A stretch of 64,000 nt of DNA from Bacillus sp. 165 (GCF_017742235.1 NZ_JAGHKQ010000003.1:372001-436000), one strand, 5' to 3'; counted from the first letter of the stretch, positions 1 to 7,859 are shown. Program-made: numbers and translations. The notes: generated by a model from the letters alone, not told the origin.

Positions 1-564
1 TGCCGACTGTAAATTTGCATGAACGAATTCACCATTTATTATAAGCTCTAGCGGTACTTTATTTTTCATAGCTGAAAACATTCCAAGCTCTTGCTTTGTC
101 GGGTTACGATAAGCTTCTTTTTTTAAAACAGATATTTTCCCGCTATTCTCAAGTACAACATACTCTACTTCTTTTATATCAAAAATATCTTTTTCTCTTA
201 ATAATTGCTGCAGCATATCCAATGTCATATTAAGTTTTTTCATATTCTCTTCCACTATCTTGCCATTTTGGATAATCACAGCTGGCTGTCCGGAAATCCA
301 TCTTCTTATATGACGGCTTTTTGTAGCTATATGTGCTAAACCGAGTGTGATGAACGTAAAAGATAAAAACGAAGCAATCATGGGCAAAGATTTAATATGC
401 AAATTAAAGGCAAGATTTGCAGCTACAGAGCCAATCGTAATATAAAAAACAAAATTATAGTATGTACTCGTCGAATTTACAGTTTTTCCAAGTTTATTTG
501 CCATAATCATTAATAAACAAAAGGAAACAAAGGTTCTAAGGATTGATTCAATAATATCGTGCAT
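1..564 (-). CDS. DUF421 (YetF-like) membrane protein, 3' end cut off by the window
   Basis: I read this frame directly: it opens with ATG at 564 (MHDIIESILRTF) and stays open to base 1, so the C-terminus lies outside the window. The first about 85 residues hold three hydrophobic segments. They are followed by the soluble stretch GQPAVIIQNGKIVEENMKKL, which is the DUF421 signature (PxVIIxxGKIxExxLKK). Known relatives such as YetF and YrbG are roughly 190-230 residues with an N-terminal membrane part and a cytoplasmic mixed alpha/beta part; their biochemical role is not settled. A second, different DUF421 gene lies at 18150-18836 and shares the same domain order. Family call is firm; function is unknown. 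Confidence 0.85.
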   Translation of the reverse strand, partial: MHDIIESILRTFVSFCLLMIMANKLGKTVNSTSTYYNFVFYITIGSVAANLAFNLHIKSLPMIASFLSFTFITLGLAHIATKSRHIRRWISGQPAVIIQNGKIVEENMKKLNMTLDMLQQLLREKDIFDIKEVEYVVLENSGKISVLKKEAYRNPTKQELGMFSAMKNKVPLELIINGEFVHANLQSA

Positions 565-775
565 GCTTCTTTCTCCAAATCTTATAAGATACTTGTAAAT
601 AATCATTTACAGTATGCATGGAATCAAAAGAAAATATGTTATGAAGAACACCGCCATCAGATGGACTTGGTGCAAAATCTAATTCATGTTGTAAACAAAC
701 ATTGAACTTCCCTCACTTACTTTTTATGAAAAACTGCAGTAGAGATCTTCTCACTCAAAATAATAAAATTTTGCC

Positions 776-813
776 AAAAAAGCTTCGCCCCTTAAAAAAG
801 GCGAAGCTTTTTC
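776..813 (-). terminator. Rho-independent terminator of the peptidoglycan-binding protein gene
   Basis: AAGCTTCGCC and GGCGAAGCTT form a perfect 10-bp stem about 20 bases beyond the stop codon at 830, with A/T runs on both sides, so it could also stop opposing transcripts. Confidence 0.8.
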
Positions 814-829
814 CAGAAAACTGTTCGCT

Positions 830-1777
830 TTATTTAGAACCTTTACCTTGCTTTCCACCAGGTGCAGGCCCTTCATTGTCACCTTTTCCTTCGCCTTGAT
901 CTTTACCAGGACCTTCGCCTTGACCCTTTCCTTGGTCTTTATCTTGGTCCTCATCTTTTCCTTCGCCTTGGTCCTCACCTTTTCCTTCGCCTTGGTCCTC
1001 ACCTTGGCCTTCTCCTTGGCCTTCTCCTTGACCTTCTCCTTGGCCTCCGCCTTGACCTTCTCCTTGACCTCCGCCTTGACCTTCTCCTTGGCCTTCTCCT
1101 TGACCTTCTCCTTGACCTCCGCCTTGACCTTCTCCTTGGCCTCCTCCTTGACCTTCTCCTTGGCCTCCGCCTTGACCTTCTCCTTGGCCTCCGCCTTGAC
1201 CTCCTCCTTGGCCTCCTCCTTGACCTTCTCCTTGGCCTCCTCCTTGTCCTTCTCCTTGGCCTCCTCCTTGACCTTCTCCTTGGCCTCCGCCTTGACCTTC
1301 GCCTTGACCTCCTCCTTGGCCTCCGCCTTGGCCTCCTCCTTGACCTCCTCCTTGGCCTCCGCCTTGACCTCCTCCTTGGCCTCCGCCTTGACCTCCACCT
1401 TGGCCCTCACCTTGGCCTCCTGGCTTCGGAGAGATTTTCAGACTTGCATAAGCATACATAATTGATTCAAGCGTACGGCTATCTACCGCTCCAGTAACCG
1501 GAAGACCATGTCGTTTTTGATAATACTTTACTCCACGAACTGTTGCTTCATCGTAATGACCATCAATTTTACCTGCATAACTGCCGAGTGATTTCAACAT
1601 CCCCTGAATTACAAATATATCAGATCCATGCGCACCTTTACCGACAGCCAAACCAACAGCCGGCATGCACACCAATAACATGACCGTCAATAGCAACGCA
1701 CTGATACGTTTTCCTCCAGCTCGCCCAAAGTTTAGTTTGTTTCCGTTCCAATCCCATTTTTTCAAAAAACACACCAT
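830..1777 (-). CDS. Secreted peptidoglycan-binding protein with a long Gly-Gln repeat tail
   Basis: A 315-residue protein. Residues about 23-46 form a basic-hydrophobic signal segment (KRISALLLTVMLLVCMPA). Residues about 47-112 are a PG_binding_1 domain: GSDIFVIQGMLKSLGSYAG, then IDGHYDEATVRGVKYYQKRH, then GLPVTGAVDSRTLESI, as in the non-catalytic domain of SleB and other cell-wall hydrolases. There is no catalytic domain. From residue 120 the chain is a tetrapeptide repeat (GQGG, GQGE), turning more acidic and lysine-rich near the end. The likely role is binding wall or cortex peptidoglycan and displaying a flexible polar tail. The ATG at 1777 touches its ribosome binding site, so a TTG at 1765 (MKKWDW) is better spaced. 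Long ORFs on the opposite strand are artefacts of the repeat. Confidence 0.75.
   Translation of the reverse strand: MVCFLKKWDWNGNKLNFGRAGGKRISALLLTVMLLVCMPAVGLAVGKGAHGSDIFVIQGMLKSLGSYAGKIDGHYDEATVRGVKYYQKRHGLPVTGAVDSRTLESIMYAYASLKISPKPGGQGEGQGGGQGGGQGGGQGGGQGGGQGGGQGGGQGGGQGEGQGGGQGEGQGGGQGEGQGGGQGEGQGGGQGGGQGGGQGEGQGGGQGEGQGGGQGEGQGGGQGEGQGEGQGEGQGGGQGEGQGGGQGEGQGEGQGEGQGEDQGEGKGEDQGEGKDEDQDKDQGKGQGEGPGKDQGEGKGDNEGPAPGGKQGKGSK
880..1420. repeat. 12-bp coding tandem repeat (GQGG/GQGE)
   Basis: The DNA iterates about 12-bp units such as CTTGGCCTCCTC and CTTGACCTTCTC (plus strand), encoding GQGG and GQGE on the minus strand. Units differ mostly by G/E codons and third positions. The tract keeps frame throughout and is likely to vary in length by slippage. 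Confidence 0.9.
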
Positions 1778-1974
1778 CCTTCAAAAAATTTTCCAATTAT
1801 TATTGGTACAAATGTTACTATCCCCTAATTTTCGTTGAGTACTACAAGTATTTGCTTGCTTCTTAAAAGCCCCGCTATTTATTGGCTTATACATTGTAAT
1901 GGTTTTATAAAAATAAAAAATGAATAAATCCCGTTCTTCTATTAAGAAGAATCATGACATTATTTACTACACAC

Positions 1975-2016
1975 AAAAAAGCACCGTATTACATTAAAGT
2001 AATACAGTGCTTTTCA
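1975..2016 (-). terminator. Terminator of the VOC gene
   Basis: GCACCGTATTAC and GTAATACAGTGC form a near-perfect stem flanked by A- and T-runs just beyond the stop codon at 2027. Confidence 0.75.
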
Positions 2017-2026
2017 AAAACAGCTA

Positions 2027-2449
2027 TTATCCAACTTGCGTGGAGATTTGCCAAAATACCCCGTATTTATCTGTTACTTGTCCATATAACGGGCTCCAGA
2101 ACGTTTCTTGTAGCGGCATTATTGCTTTACCGCCTTCCTGTAATTTTGCGAATACTTCCTTTGATTTTTCTACATCATTTATCATAATAGCTATAGTCAC
2201 GTTTGACCCAATTTCATAAGGCTGCCCCGGGAATGTATCAGAAATCATAAGATCCGTGTTGCCAATTTTTAAATGTGCATGTAAAACACGCTCTTTTACC
2301 TCAGCAGGAACAGAGAATTCCGGGCTTTCAGGCATGTCTCCAAACGTTTGCAGGCCTTCAACCTTTGCATCTAATGCATCTTCATAAAATCTAACCGCTT
2401 CTTGTCCATTGCCATTCAACACTAAATAAGGATTAATACCTAAAATCAT
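2027..2449 (-). CDS. VOC family protein, PhnB/glyoxalase-like
   Basis: Starting at MILGINPYLVLNGNGQEAVR gives 140 residues, the normal length for the PhnB-like (3-demethylubiquinone methyltransferase-like) branch of the VOC superfamily. The upstream in-frame extension is unlikely to be translated because AGAGGTG sits just before the ATG at 2449. Features seen are NPYLVLNGNGQEAVRFYEDA at the start, HAHLKIGNTDLMISD in the middle, and WSPLYGQVTDKYGVFWQIS at the end, the typical second beta-alpha-beta-beta-beta module. VOC proteins bind metal or small ligands; no substrate can be inferred. The gene stands alone between two hairpins. Confidence 0.85.
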   Translation of the reverse strand: MILGINPYLVLNGNGQEAVRFYEDALDAKVEGLQTFGDMPESPEFSVPAEVKERVLHAHLKIGNTDLMISDTFPGQPYEIGSNVTIAIMINDVEKSKEVFAKLQEGGKAIMPLQETFWSPLYGQVTDKYGVFWQISTQVG

Positions 2450-2889
2450 AAAAACACCTCTTTCGTAAAATATATTGTTTAGCTTACATAAACATATGTA
2501 TCCACAAAAACAGAACAAACGTTCCTATTTATTTTACTATACATTCTCTGTTTATGGAACCCTTTAACAGAAAGTTTTTTACCTTTTTGCAGAAATACGC
2601 ATATAAAAATGTTAGTGCAGCTACATTTAACCTGTTCCACCTGTCATGTTGCACCATAAACAAACCATTGCCGATTTCACTCTCAGATTTTTATATCTCC
2701 TTAGATAGCTTCTCCTCTTGTTGAAACCGTAAACACCTTTGTTTGATTTCTGTATCGTGACCTTATTAAGTTACCTTAGTTGTAATATACCATTTTTCTA
2801 TGATTAAATATTGTAAAAATTATTAAATAATGGTAAAAATATAGTCTATAGAATACTAGAAAACTATCTGAAGTAGGGAGATATTTGAT
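2450..2889. other. 440-bp intergenic region between divergent genes
   Basis: This holds the promoters of the VOC gene (minus) and the NTF2-like gene (plus). It is AT-rich near both ends. I see no open frame with a ribosome binding site, no strong inverted repeat and no recognisable RNA. Confidence 0.5.
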
Positions 2890-3243
2890 ATGACCGAAGA
2901 AAAGCTGCAACAAGTCATATATAATTTAGAATGCAGTCACCTGAAACCACATGTGCGAGTTTCGGAAGAAGAGCTATCGCTTATACTGGCGGACGATTAT
3001 TTTGAATTTGGCAGCTCGGGGCGTGTATGGCAAAGAGAAGATTTTAAAGGAGAGCAGCCATTATCACCAGATATCTTTTCGATTTCTGATTTTAACATGC
3101 ATGTGTTATCTTCAGATTGTGTTCTAACCACCTATAAAATTTTCAATGAAACGAGAGGAACCCAAACTCTGCGCAGTTCGATTTGGAGAAAAAGAGATGA
3201 TCAGTGGAAATTATTTTTCCATCAAGGAACAAAAACGAGCTGA
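2890..3243 (+). CDS. DUF4440 / NTF2-like small protein
   Basis: A 117-residue protein preceded by GTAGGGAG. The pattern is that of the DUF4440 SnoaL/NTF2-like fold: an N-terminal helical part, then LILADDYFEFGSSGRVWQRE, then alternating beta strands (VLSSDCVLTTYKIF, RSSIWRKRDDQWKLFFHQGT) ending in the usual WKLxxHQGT. Members are small ligand-binding or enzymatic cone-shaped proteins; the role here is unknown. It stands alone and converges on the GNAT gene 60 bp downstream. Confidence 0.75.
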   Translation: MTEEKLQQVIYNLECSHLKPHVRVSEEELSLILADDYFEFGSSGRVWQREDFKGEQPLSPDIFSISDFNMHVLSSDCVLTTYKIFNETRGTQTLRSSIWRKRDDQWKLFFHQGTKTS

Positions 3244-3303
3244 CAGGAATGTAGGTTAAACACACTTCAAAACAAAAGAATACGAGGGCAAAGCAATGAA
3301 AGA

Positions 3304-3852
3304 TTAGCCTTTTCTATTGTTACGAGCATACTCTATGAGCCAGCAATCTTGATATTTCCCCTCATGATATTCATGCTGAGGAAGATATTTCACCTTTTTA
3401 AAGCCGCATTTTTCATAACACGATAATGCTCTTTGGTTCCAAGCTTGAGGATCCATTACAATCTTGTCCGCATACTTATGTTGAATCAAATATGCAATCA
3501 TCAGTTTTACAACCTGTGTCCCAATTCCTTTATTCCAACATTCTGCTTCTCCAATGAATTGGTCTGTTCCATATATAGTTTCTGACTCATTGTATCCATA
3601 TTCTTTTTTAAATTCGGATTCTAATAAATAGAATTGAATATATCCGATTGCCTTGTTCTCAAACTCTATAATGCACCCTGTCACATCATTGTCACGTTGA
3701 TAGAAATGTTCACTCACCTTTTTTATATCATGAGGATTGTCTCTTCCTTCATAATATTGAAGCACAAGTGGATTGCTTAACCATTGAACGAGCAAAGATT
3801 TATCAGATTCTGTAAGCTCTCGAATGTTTAGCTTACCCTTACTTGTAATCAT
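3304..3852 (-). CDS. GNAT N-acetyltransferase, Acetyltransf_8 / AAC(6')-like branch
   Basis: Reading from MITSKGKLNIRELTESDKS gives 182 residues. The start IRELTESDKSLLVQWLSNP, followed by YYEGRDNPHD and GYIQFYLLE, matches small GNATs related to aminoglycoside 6'-N-acetyltransferases. The acetyl-CoA loop is in the stretch WNKGIGTQVVKLMIAYLI (Q/RxxGxG/A type), and WNQRALSCYEKCGFKKV is motif B. Substrate is not predictable and resistance is not implied. The frame continues upstream without a stop into a piece of a different gene (see the SMI1/KNR4 entry), so the first ATG with plausible spacing from AAAGGAGG, at 3852, is taken as start; the spacing of about 14 nt is long. Confidence 0.8.
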   Translation of the reverse strand: MITSKGKLNIRELTESDKSLLVQWLSNPLVLQYYEGRDNPHDIKKVSEHFYQRDNDVTGCIIEFENKAIGYIQFYLLESEFKKEYGYNESETIYGTDQFIGEAECWNKGIGTQVVKLMIAYLIQHKYADKIVMDPQAWNQRALSCYEKCGFKKVKYLPQHEYHEGKYQDCWLIEYARNNRKG

Positions 3853-3867
3853 ACTGTTCTTCAAAAC

Positions 3868-4023
3868 CTCCTTTATTCCATCGTTTTGTACTTTCATTAA
3901 ATCCAAAAGTGAAACAGGCAATTTAAGACCTAAAATCTCCTTTGCTTTCTTTATGATTTCTTCATTTGTAGGATAGCTAATATGTTTACTATTGTTGTTC
4001 CAAAATCCTTCACCCTGATAATA
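3868..4023 (-). pseudogene. N-terminal fragment of an SMI1/KNR4 family protein
   Basis: The frame upstream of the GNAT gene, after a TAA at 4024-4026, reads YYQGEGFWNNNSKHIS, then YPTNEEIIKKAKEILGLKLP and VSLLDLMKVQNDG. This is the characteristic start of SMI1/KNR4 (SUKH) proteins: FW, then PTxExIxxAExxLGxxLPxSYxxLLxxQNGG. There is no start codon and the conserved remainder of the domain is absent; the frame runs straight into the acetyltransferase. SUKH proteins often act as immunity proteins of contact-dependent or polymorphic toxins, so this may be a relic of such a locus. The match is by eye from family knowledge. Confidence 0.6.
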
Positions 4024-4203
4024 TTATTTCTTAACAACATACGTCTTCTTAAGCAATCCTGCTCCGTTAGTTTATTAAGCTTGTTGTATAAGCTAGGGGA
4101 TAGGCGCTTGCCTCAAGTATTATTTTGGGCAAGCTGCCTATCCCCTTGGTTCTTTATTTTCTGTGCTTTAGACAAAAAGTTAAGATCACAAAAATCTTGG
4201 GTA

Positions 4204-4338
4204 TTATTTTTTGGAACGTTCACTAGCGTCCTCAGACTTTGGTTGCGTAAAGAAAAACACCAAAGCGGATAATGCAACTGCTGAAAGAAATACTACACCT
4301 TTTGGTGGTTTTATCGTCGGTAAATCAGATAAAGCCAT
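4204..4338 (-). CDS. Small single-pass membrane protein, 44 residues
   Basis: The frame runs from ATG at 4338 (MALSDLPTIKPPKG) to TAA at 4204, with GGGGGAAT ahead of the ATG. Residues 15-31 are hydrophobic (VVFLSAVALSALVFFF) and the tail is charged (TQPKSEDASERSKK). The start lies 18 bp after the stop of the next upstream gene, so the two are probably co-transcribed. I do not recognise the family. The topology suggests a membrane anchor or a small partner of the upstream protein. Confidence 0.6.
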   Translation of the reverse strand: MALSDLPTIKPPKGVVFLSAVALSALVFFFTQPKSEDASERSKK

Positions 4339-4356
4339 ACCTATTCCCCCTTCTTT

Positions 4357-4737
4357 CTATTTTTTTTGCAAATATTTCCCAAAATCATAAAGCATTCGTT
4401 CGACATCGCTTCCTTCTCTCTTCTCTCCTCTGAATGGAGGCCCTCCGACAACAATAGTAAATCTTCCAGAAGTAATATAGGTTCCTATTACATTAATTTG
4501 ATCAGTAAGCAGCAATACCCCTGTCAAAATATTAACAATATCGATAGCCCCATCTACTATTGGACGCCTCGGATTGCTTTCAACCCGAGAACCGCCCGTA
4601 ATTGGCCCCGATAATGATAATGAAAACGCATCTCCTGTCTGTATAAAAACTCCTCCAATGGTAATTTGTCCGATAAAAATTAGAACAGCTGTTATGATAT
4701 CAAGTTCGCGTAGTATTACTTCTATTTCTTTACTCAA
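4357..4737 (-). CDS. Unknown 126-residue protein with an internal duplication
   Basis: I do not recognise this protein. It opens MSKEIEVILRELDIITAVLI and contains two similar halves. Residues about 15-49 contain VLIFIGQITIGGVFIQTG and SLSGPITGG; residues about 70-105 contain VLLLTDQINVIGTYITSG and FTIVVGGPPFRG. The shared pattern is VLxxxxQIxxxGxxIxxGxFxxxxxGPxxxG. Each half alternates hydrophobic residues in a way that suits beta strands more than transmembrane helices. There is no signal peptide. The C-terminus (REGSDVERMLYDFGKYLQKK) looks helical. It is followed 18 bp later by the small membrane protein at 4204-4338. The ribosome binding site (AAAGGATGG) is close to the ATG. Confidence 0.6.
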   Translation of the reverse strand: MSKEIEVILRELDIITAVLIFIGQITIGGVFIQTGDAFSLSLSGPITGGSRVESNPRRPIVDGAIDIVNILTGVLLLTDQINVIGTYITSGRFTIVVGGPPFRGEKREGSDVERMLYDFGKYLQKK

Positions 4738-4738
4738 T

Positions 4739-5354
4739 CATATTCACCATCCTTTGCACCCTTTGGAGGACCCGAAGAACTTCCTTTATTTAATTAATTT
4801 ATGCGTAGCAATCAAGCTGGGTGTAGAATACCGTAAAATATTGTGGGTTCACTTTTATATGAAAATGAACAAATCGAATTTTCAGGTAAATAGCTTTTCA
4901 TAAATCATGCTATTCCTGCTTCAATTAAAGGGAGTGGTTATGAAAAAACACAGATAGACAAGAATCACATTTTTTATAAAAATTGAACACTTAATCACAA
5001 AGAAGGAATCCATTTTGATCAATCTTTTTTTCGAAATGGATTCTTTTTATTTATCTTAACATACAGATTTATAAGAAGTTTTCAATCAAACTTTATTCCA
5101 AATCTACAGCTATTGTTTTGTCATTGTCACACATACATCTGCACGGCGCAAGAATAACTGTTGTAAATTCCATATGCCTCCATGCTTTAATTTGAAAAGG
5201 TTTATATAAAAAAGAGAACAAAGTGCTATACCTTGTTCCCTTAAATATATTATGATTCAATCGCCGCAGGAGACTTCTAGCAGCTACCTCTATTGAAAAT
5301 GCTCCTCTTATCTTAATTCAATGATACTTTCTTCTGAATCCACAACTCTTAGTA
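4739..5354. other. 616-bp region without a full gene
   Basis: It holds a 5-codon reading frame with a good ribosome binding site (4940-4957, GGGAGTGGTT-ATG, MKKHR then TAG) and, 50 bp later, a hairpin with T-run on the same strand (5006-5050, GAATCCATTT/AAATGGATTC). That pairing looks like the start and the terminator of a plus-strand gene whose body has been lost. The psuG terminator lies further right. Nothing else was found. Confidence 0.4.
5209..5244 (-). terminator. Probable psuG terminator
   Basis: On the minus strand, AAGGGAACAAGGTATAGC is followed by ACTTTGTTCTCTT and then T-rich sequence. The stem is imperfect. The sequence is related to the perfect palindrome at 7100-7130. Confidence 0.5.
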
Positions 5355-6272
5355 TTATCTCGTTTTATTGTAAAAACTAACGGAAAGTTGGCTGCCAACC
5401 TTAGCATTGTGTTTTACTAATGCTATATTGGCATCAAGGCTTTTACCTCCCGTTAGTTCTTTAATTTTCTTCAGCAAAAATGGGGTATTCTCTTTACCAA
5501 TTATATGTTTTTCTTCTGCTTCTTTGATTGCGTGATCGATAATTTTATTTATGTATGATTCGTCCATCGCATATTCTTCAGGAATAGGATTAGCGATTAC
5601 CGCTCCGCCCTTAAGATTTAATTCCCATTTCGTTTTTAATATTTCTGCGATAACATCGACTGAATCAGTAGAAAAGCTTAAGCGATGCTCACTCGTTCTT
5701 GTATAAAATGCCGGTAAATACTCTGTTTTATATCCAATTACAGGAACGCCTTTTGTTTCAAGATATTCTAACGTCAAAGCCAGATCTAGTATTGATTTAG
5801 CACCTGCACAAATTACAGCAACATCCGTTTGAGCTAACTCTTCAAGGTCAGCTGAAATATCCATAGTAGTTTCTGCCCCTTTATGTACTCCTCCAATACC
5901 ACCTGTTACAAATATTTTAATGTCTGCTAGATCAGCACAAATCATTGTTGACGCAACAGTTGTTGCGCCTAATTGTTTTGTAGCAATAATTTGAGCTAAG
6001 TCGCGTCTAGATACTTTCGCAACACCAGAGCTTTTACCAAATACCTCTAATTCCTCATCTGTTAAACCAATTTTAATTTTCCCGCCAATAATAGCAATGG
6101 TTGCAGGAACAGCACCGTTATCACGAACAATTTGTTCCACTTCACGAGCTGTTTGTACGTTTTGTGGATAAGGCATGCCGTGAGAAATAATAGTAGATTC
6201 TAATGCAACAATTGCTTTCCCTTCCTTTTTTGCTTGTTGTACCTCTGCAGATAATTCAAGATAGTTTTTCAT
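5355..6272 (-). CDS. psuG: Pseudouridine-5'-phosphate glycosidase
   Basis: A 305-residue protein of full family length. PsuG reversibly splits pseudouridine 5'-phosphate into uracil and ribose 5-phosphate, breaking a C-C bond during modified-nucleoside salvage. The family start ALESTIISHGMPYPQNVQTA is present, with Glu25 matching the catalytic acid of the E. coli enzyme. The stretch FVTGGIGGVHKGAETTMDIS follows, then CAGAKSILDL with Lys159 in the position of the Schiff-base lysine, and later VIGYKTEYLPAFYTR and NPIPEEY. The start at 6272 is preceded by GGAGGGAAT. No psuK kinase or nucleoside transporter is adjacent, so the kinase step must be encoded elsewhere or be missing. Confidence 0.95.
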   Translation of the reverse strand: MKNYLELSAEVQQAKKEGKAIVALESTIISHGMPYPQNVQTAREVEQIVRDNGAVPATIAIIGGKIKIGLTDEELEVFGKSSGVAKVSRRDLAQIIATKQLGATTVASTMICADLADIKIFVTGGIGGVHKGAETTMDISADLEELAQTDVAVICAGAKSILDLALTLEYLETKGVPVIGYKTEYLPAFYTRTSEHRLSFSTDSVDVIAEILKTKWELNLKGGAVIANPIPEEYAMDESYINKIIDHAIKEAEEKHIIGKENTPFLLKKIKELTGGKSLDANIALVKHNAKVGSQLSVSFYNKTR

Positions 6273-6414
6273 TTAAATTCCCTCCATATCTAACATAGTT
6301 ATTATTTCTATTCTCCATAATCTACTGTAATTAAGTAGCTGCTCCTTTTACTAACTGAGGAGATATACATCGAGCAGTATGTGAAGGACGCAGCATAACG
6401 ATATTAGGTGTCAC

Positions 6415-6837
6415 TCATTGATTCGGATAAGTCTCTTGCAAGAATCTTACAGATTGGTTAATTAACGCTTTTAAAATATTGACATCAATGTCTCCTACTT
6501 TATTAATATACACACACGCTTTTCCTGTCGTATATTTTCCAAACTCCTTTAACAGTCCCTCTCGCTCTGTGTCACCCGCTGGAAAATACAAACTGATTTT
6601 TGCTTTTCGAGGTGAAAAGCCAACTAACGGCGCATCGCCTTCATGTCCCGATTTATATTTATAATGATAGGAACCAAATCCAATAATACTCGGCCCCCAC
6701 ATCTTCGCTTGATACCCCGTCGTTTCCGTAAAAACATCTAACAATTTATATGCATCTTCACGTTTTTTAGGACTTTGAACAGTTTCGATAAACTCAATAA
6801 CACTGTTGTCATTTTCTTTTGTTTTTAATTCGTACAT
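6415..6837 (-). CDS. DUF1801 domain protein
   Basis: A 140-residue protein preceded by AAAAGGAGAGG. The signature stretches FIETVQSPKKREDAYKLLDV, GYQAKMWGPSIIGFGSYHYK and GFSPRKAKISLYF, ending FGKYTTGKACVYINKVGDID, match DUF1801 (YdhG-like). The fold is small alpha/beta; no enzymatic activity is established for this branch. It is a single-gene unit upstream of psuG with a 140-bp gap. Confidence 0.85.
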   Translation of the reverse strand: MYELKTKENDNSVIEFIETVQSPKKREDAYKLLDVFTETTGYQAKMWGPSIIGFGSYHYKYKSGHEGDAPLVGFSPRKAKISLYFPAGDTEREGLLKEFGKYTTGKACVYINKVGDIDVNILKALINQSVRFLQETYPNQ

Positions 6838-7099
6838 AATGTAGAACCTCTCCTTTTCTTAAGTCTCCTTTTACAGATAGTGCTTTTAATTAACACTCCT
6901 TGTGGCGAGAGTTCTCTCAGCAAAACTTATCGATTGCGAGTGAAACAAGGAGATATCTTAGGGGTTATACTTGAAGTATTCGATTGAGACAAAATTTCCC
7001 CCTCCCCTTCTTTCTTATTTATAATAAATTATAAATTATAGATTTTTGTATAAGCCAGCTAGAAAGATTGAAAAAGAATGCCAGAAACTGCTATAAGAA

Positions 7100-7130
7100 A
7101 AGAGGACAAGGTATCATACCTTGTCCTCTT
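7100..7130. repeat. Perfect 15-bp-arm palindrome
   Basis: AAGAGGACAAGGTAT and its exact complement flank a single central C. It resembles a bidirectional terminator, but no gene ends next to it. It is related in sequence to the weaker hairpin behind psuG (5209-5244). Confidence 0.7.
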
Positions 7131-7185
7131 TCCTTAATCTTTTTAGTAAACTGGCACGCTTTTGATTTACCATTTGCAATATGCA

Positions 7186-7218
7186 AAAAGGCAAGCCCGT
7201 TTATCGGCTTGCCTTTAT
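7186..7218 (-). terminator. Terminator of yabR
   Basis: AAAGGCAAGCC and GGCTTGCCTTT form an 11-bp stem with flanking A- and T-rich sequence, about 30 bp after the yabR stop. Confidence 0.8.
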
Positions 7219-7249
7219 CTATAGGATAAAAGATTGAACACGCAATGAA

Positions 7250-7699
7250 TTATCCGCGTCTTCCACCTCTGCCGCCTCGTTTTCCTTCAGTGCTGCGCTT
7301 AAGGGTAGAGAGGGTCTCTTCACTAGACTTCAAAAAACGAGCCATTTTATCTTCAAAACTTTCTTTTGGTTGGAACTTGTTTTTTGAACGGAAGTCCTTG
7401 GAACGATTGTCAGTTTTTCCTTGACGTGGTGGACGTTGGGAATAAGAAGACTCTTGTCCCTCTGGTTTATCTATAGCTTTTTTGATGGACAAGGCAATCT
7501 TTCCATCTTTCTCACTAATTACTTTTACTTCAACTTCATCTCCTACTTTGAGATGGTCATTAACGTCTTTCACATAGTTATTTGCTACTTCACTGATATG
7601 CACAAGACCTGTTGATCCGCCTGGTAATTCTACAAACGCTCCAAAATTAGTGATTCCTGTTACTTTGCCTTGTACCTTGCTACCTACTTCAATTGACAT
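7250..7699 (-). CDS. yabR: S1 RNA-binding domain protein YabR
   Basis: Starting at MSIEVGSKVQGKVTGITNFG gives 149 residues; AAGGGGGAAC precedes this ATG, so the longer upstream frame is not used. Residues 1-72 are a canonical S1 OB-fold (GAFVELPGGSTGLVHISEVA, then VGDEVEVKVISEKDGKIALS). The C-terminal half is basic, with FEDKMARFLKSSEETLSTLK and an RGG-rich end (GKRGGRGGRRG). This order matches YabR of Bacillus, an RNA- or ribosome-associated protein related to general stress protein 13. In B. subtilis yabR lies with division genes; here it stands alone. Confidence 0.85.
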   Translation of the reverse strand: MSIEVGSKVQGKVTGITNFGAFVELPGGSTGLVHISEVANNYVKDVNDHLKVGDEVEVKVISEKDGKIALSIKKAIDKPEGQESSYSQRPPRQGKTDNRSKDFRSKNKFQPKESFEDKMARFLKSSEETLSTLKRSTEGKRGGRGGRRG

Positions 7700-7827
7700 A
7701 AAAAAATGTTCCCCCTTAATAATGTTACCACTCATTCATTATAACAAATAAAAGGGTACAATATCAATGCAATAGTCCATCCTCTTTGTATTTTAATGCA
7801 TTTTTCTGACAATATTCCTCCAAAATG

Positions 7828-7857
7828 AAAAAAATGCTGTAAATCAGCACCTTTTTC
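7828..7857 (-). terminator. Terminator of the arsenic operon
   Basis: A short stem (GTGCTG/CAGCAT) with a TAAAT loop and a T-run on the minus strand directly follows the arsC stop. Confidence 0.7.
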
Positions 7858-7859
7858 AT

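Larger units (their letters stand above)
6838..7249. other. 412-bp intergenic region with two hairpins
   Basis: Apart from the promoter of the DUF1801 gene on the left, it holds the perfect palindrome at 7100-7130 and the yabR terminator at 7186-7218. No coding frame is credible here. Confidence 0.5.

Noticed and set aside
848..1465. Long plus-strand open frames opposite the peptidoglycan-binding gene
   Set aside because: They come from the 12-bp repeat, which lacks stops in several frames; the composition (Leu/Ser or Leu/Gly/Asp strings) and lack of ribosome binding sites show they are shadows.
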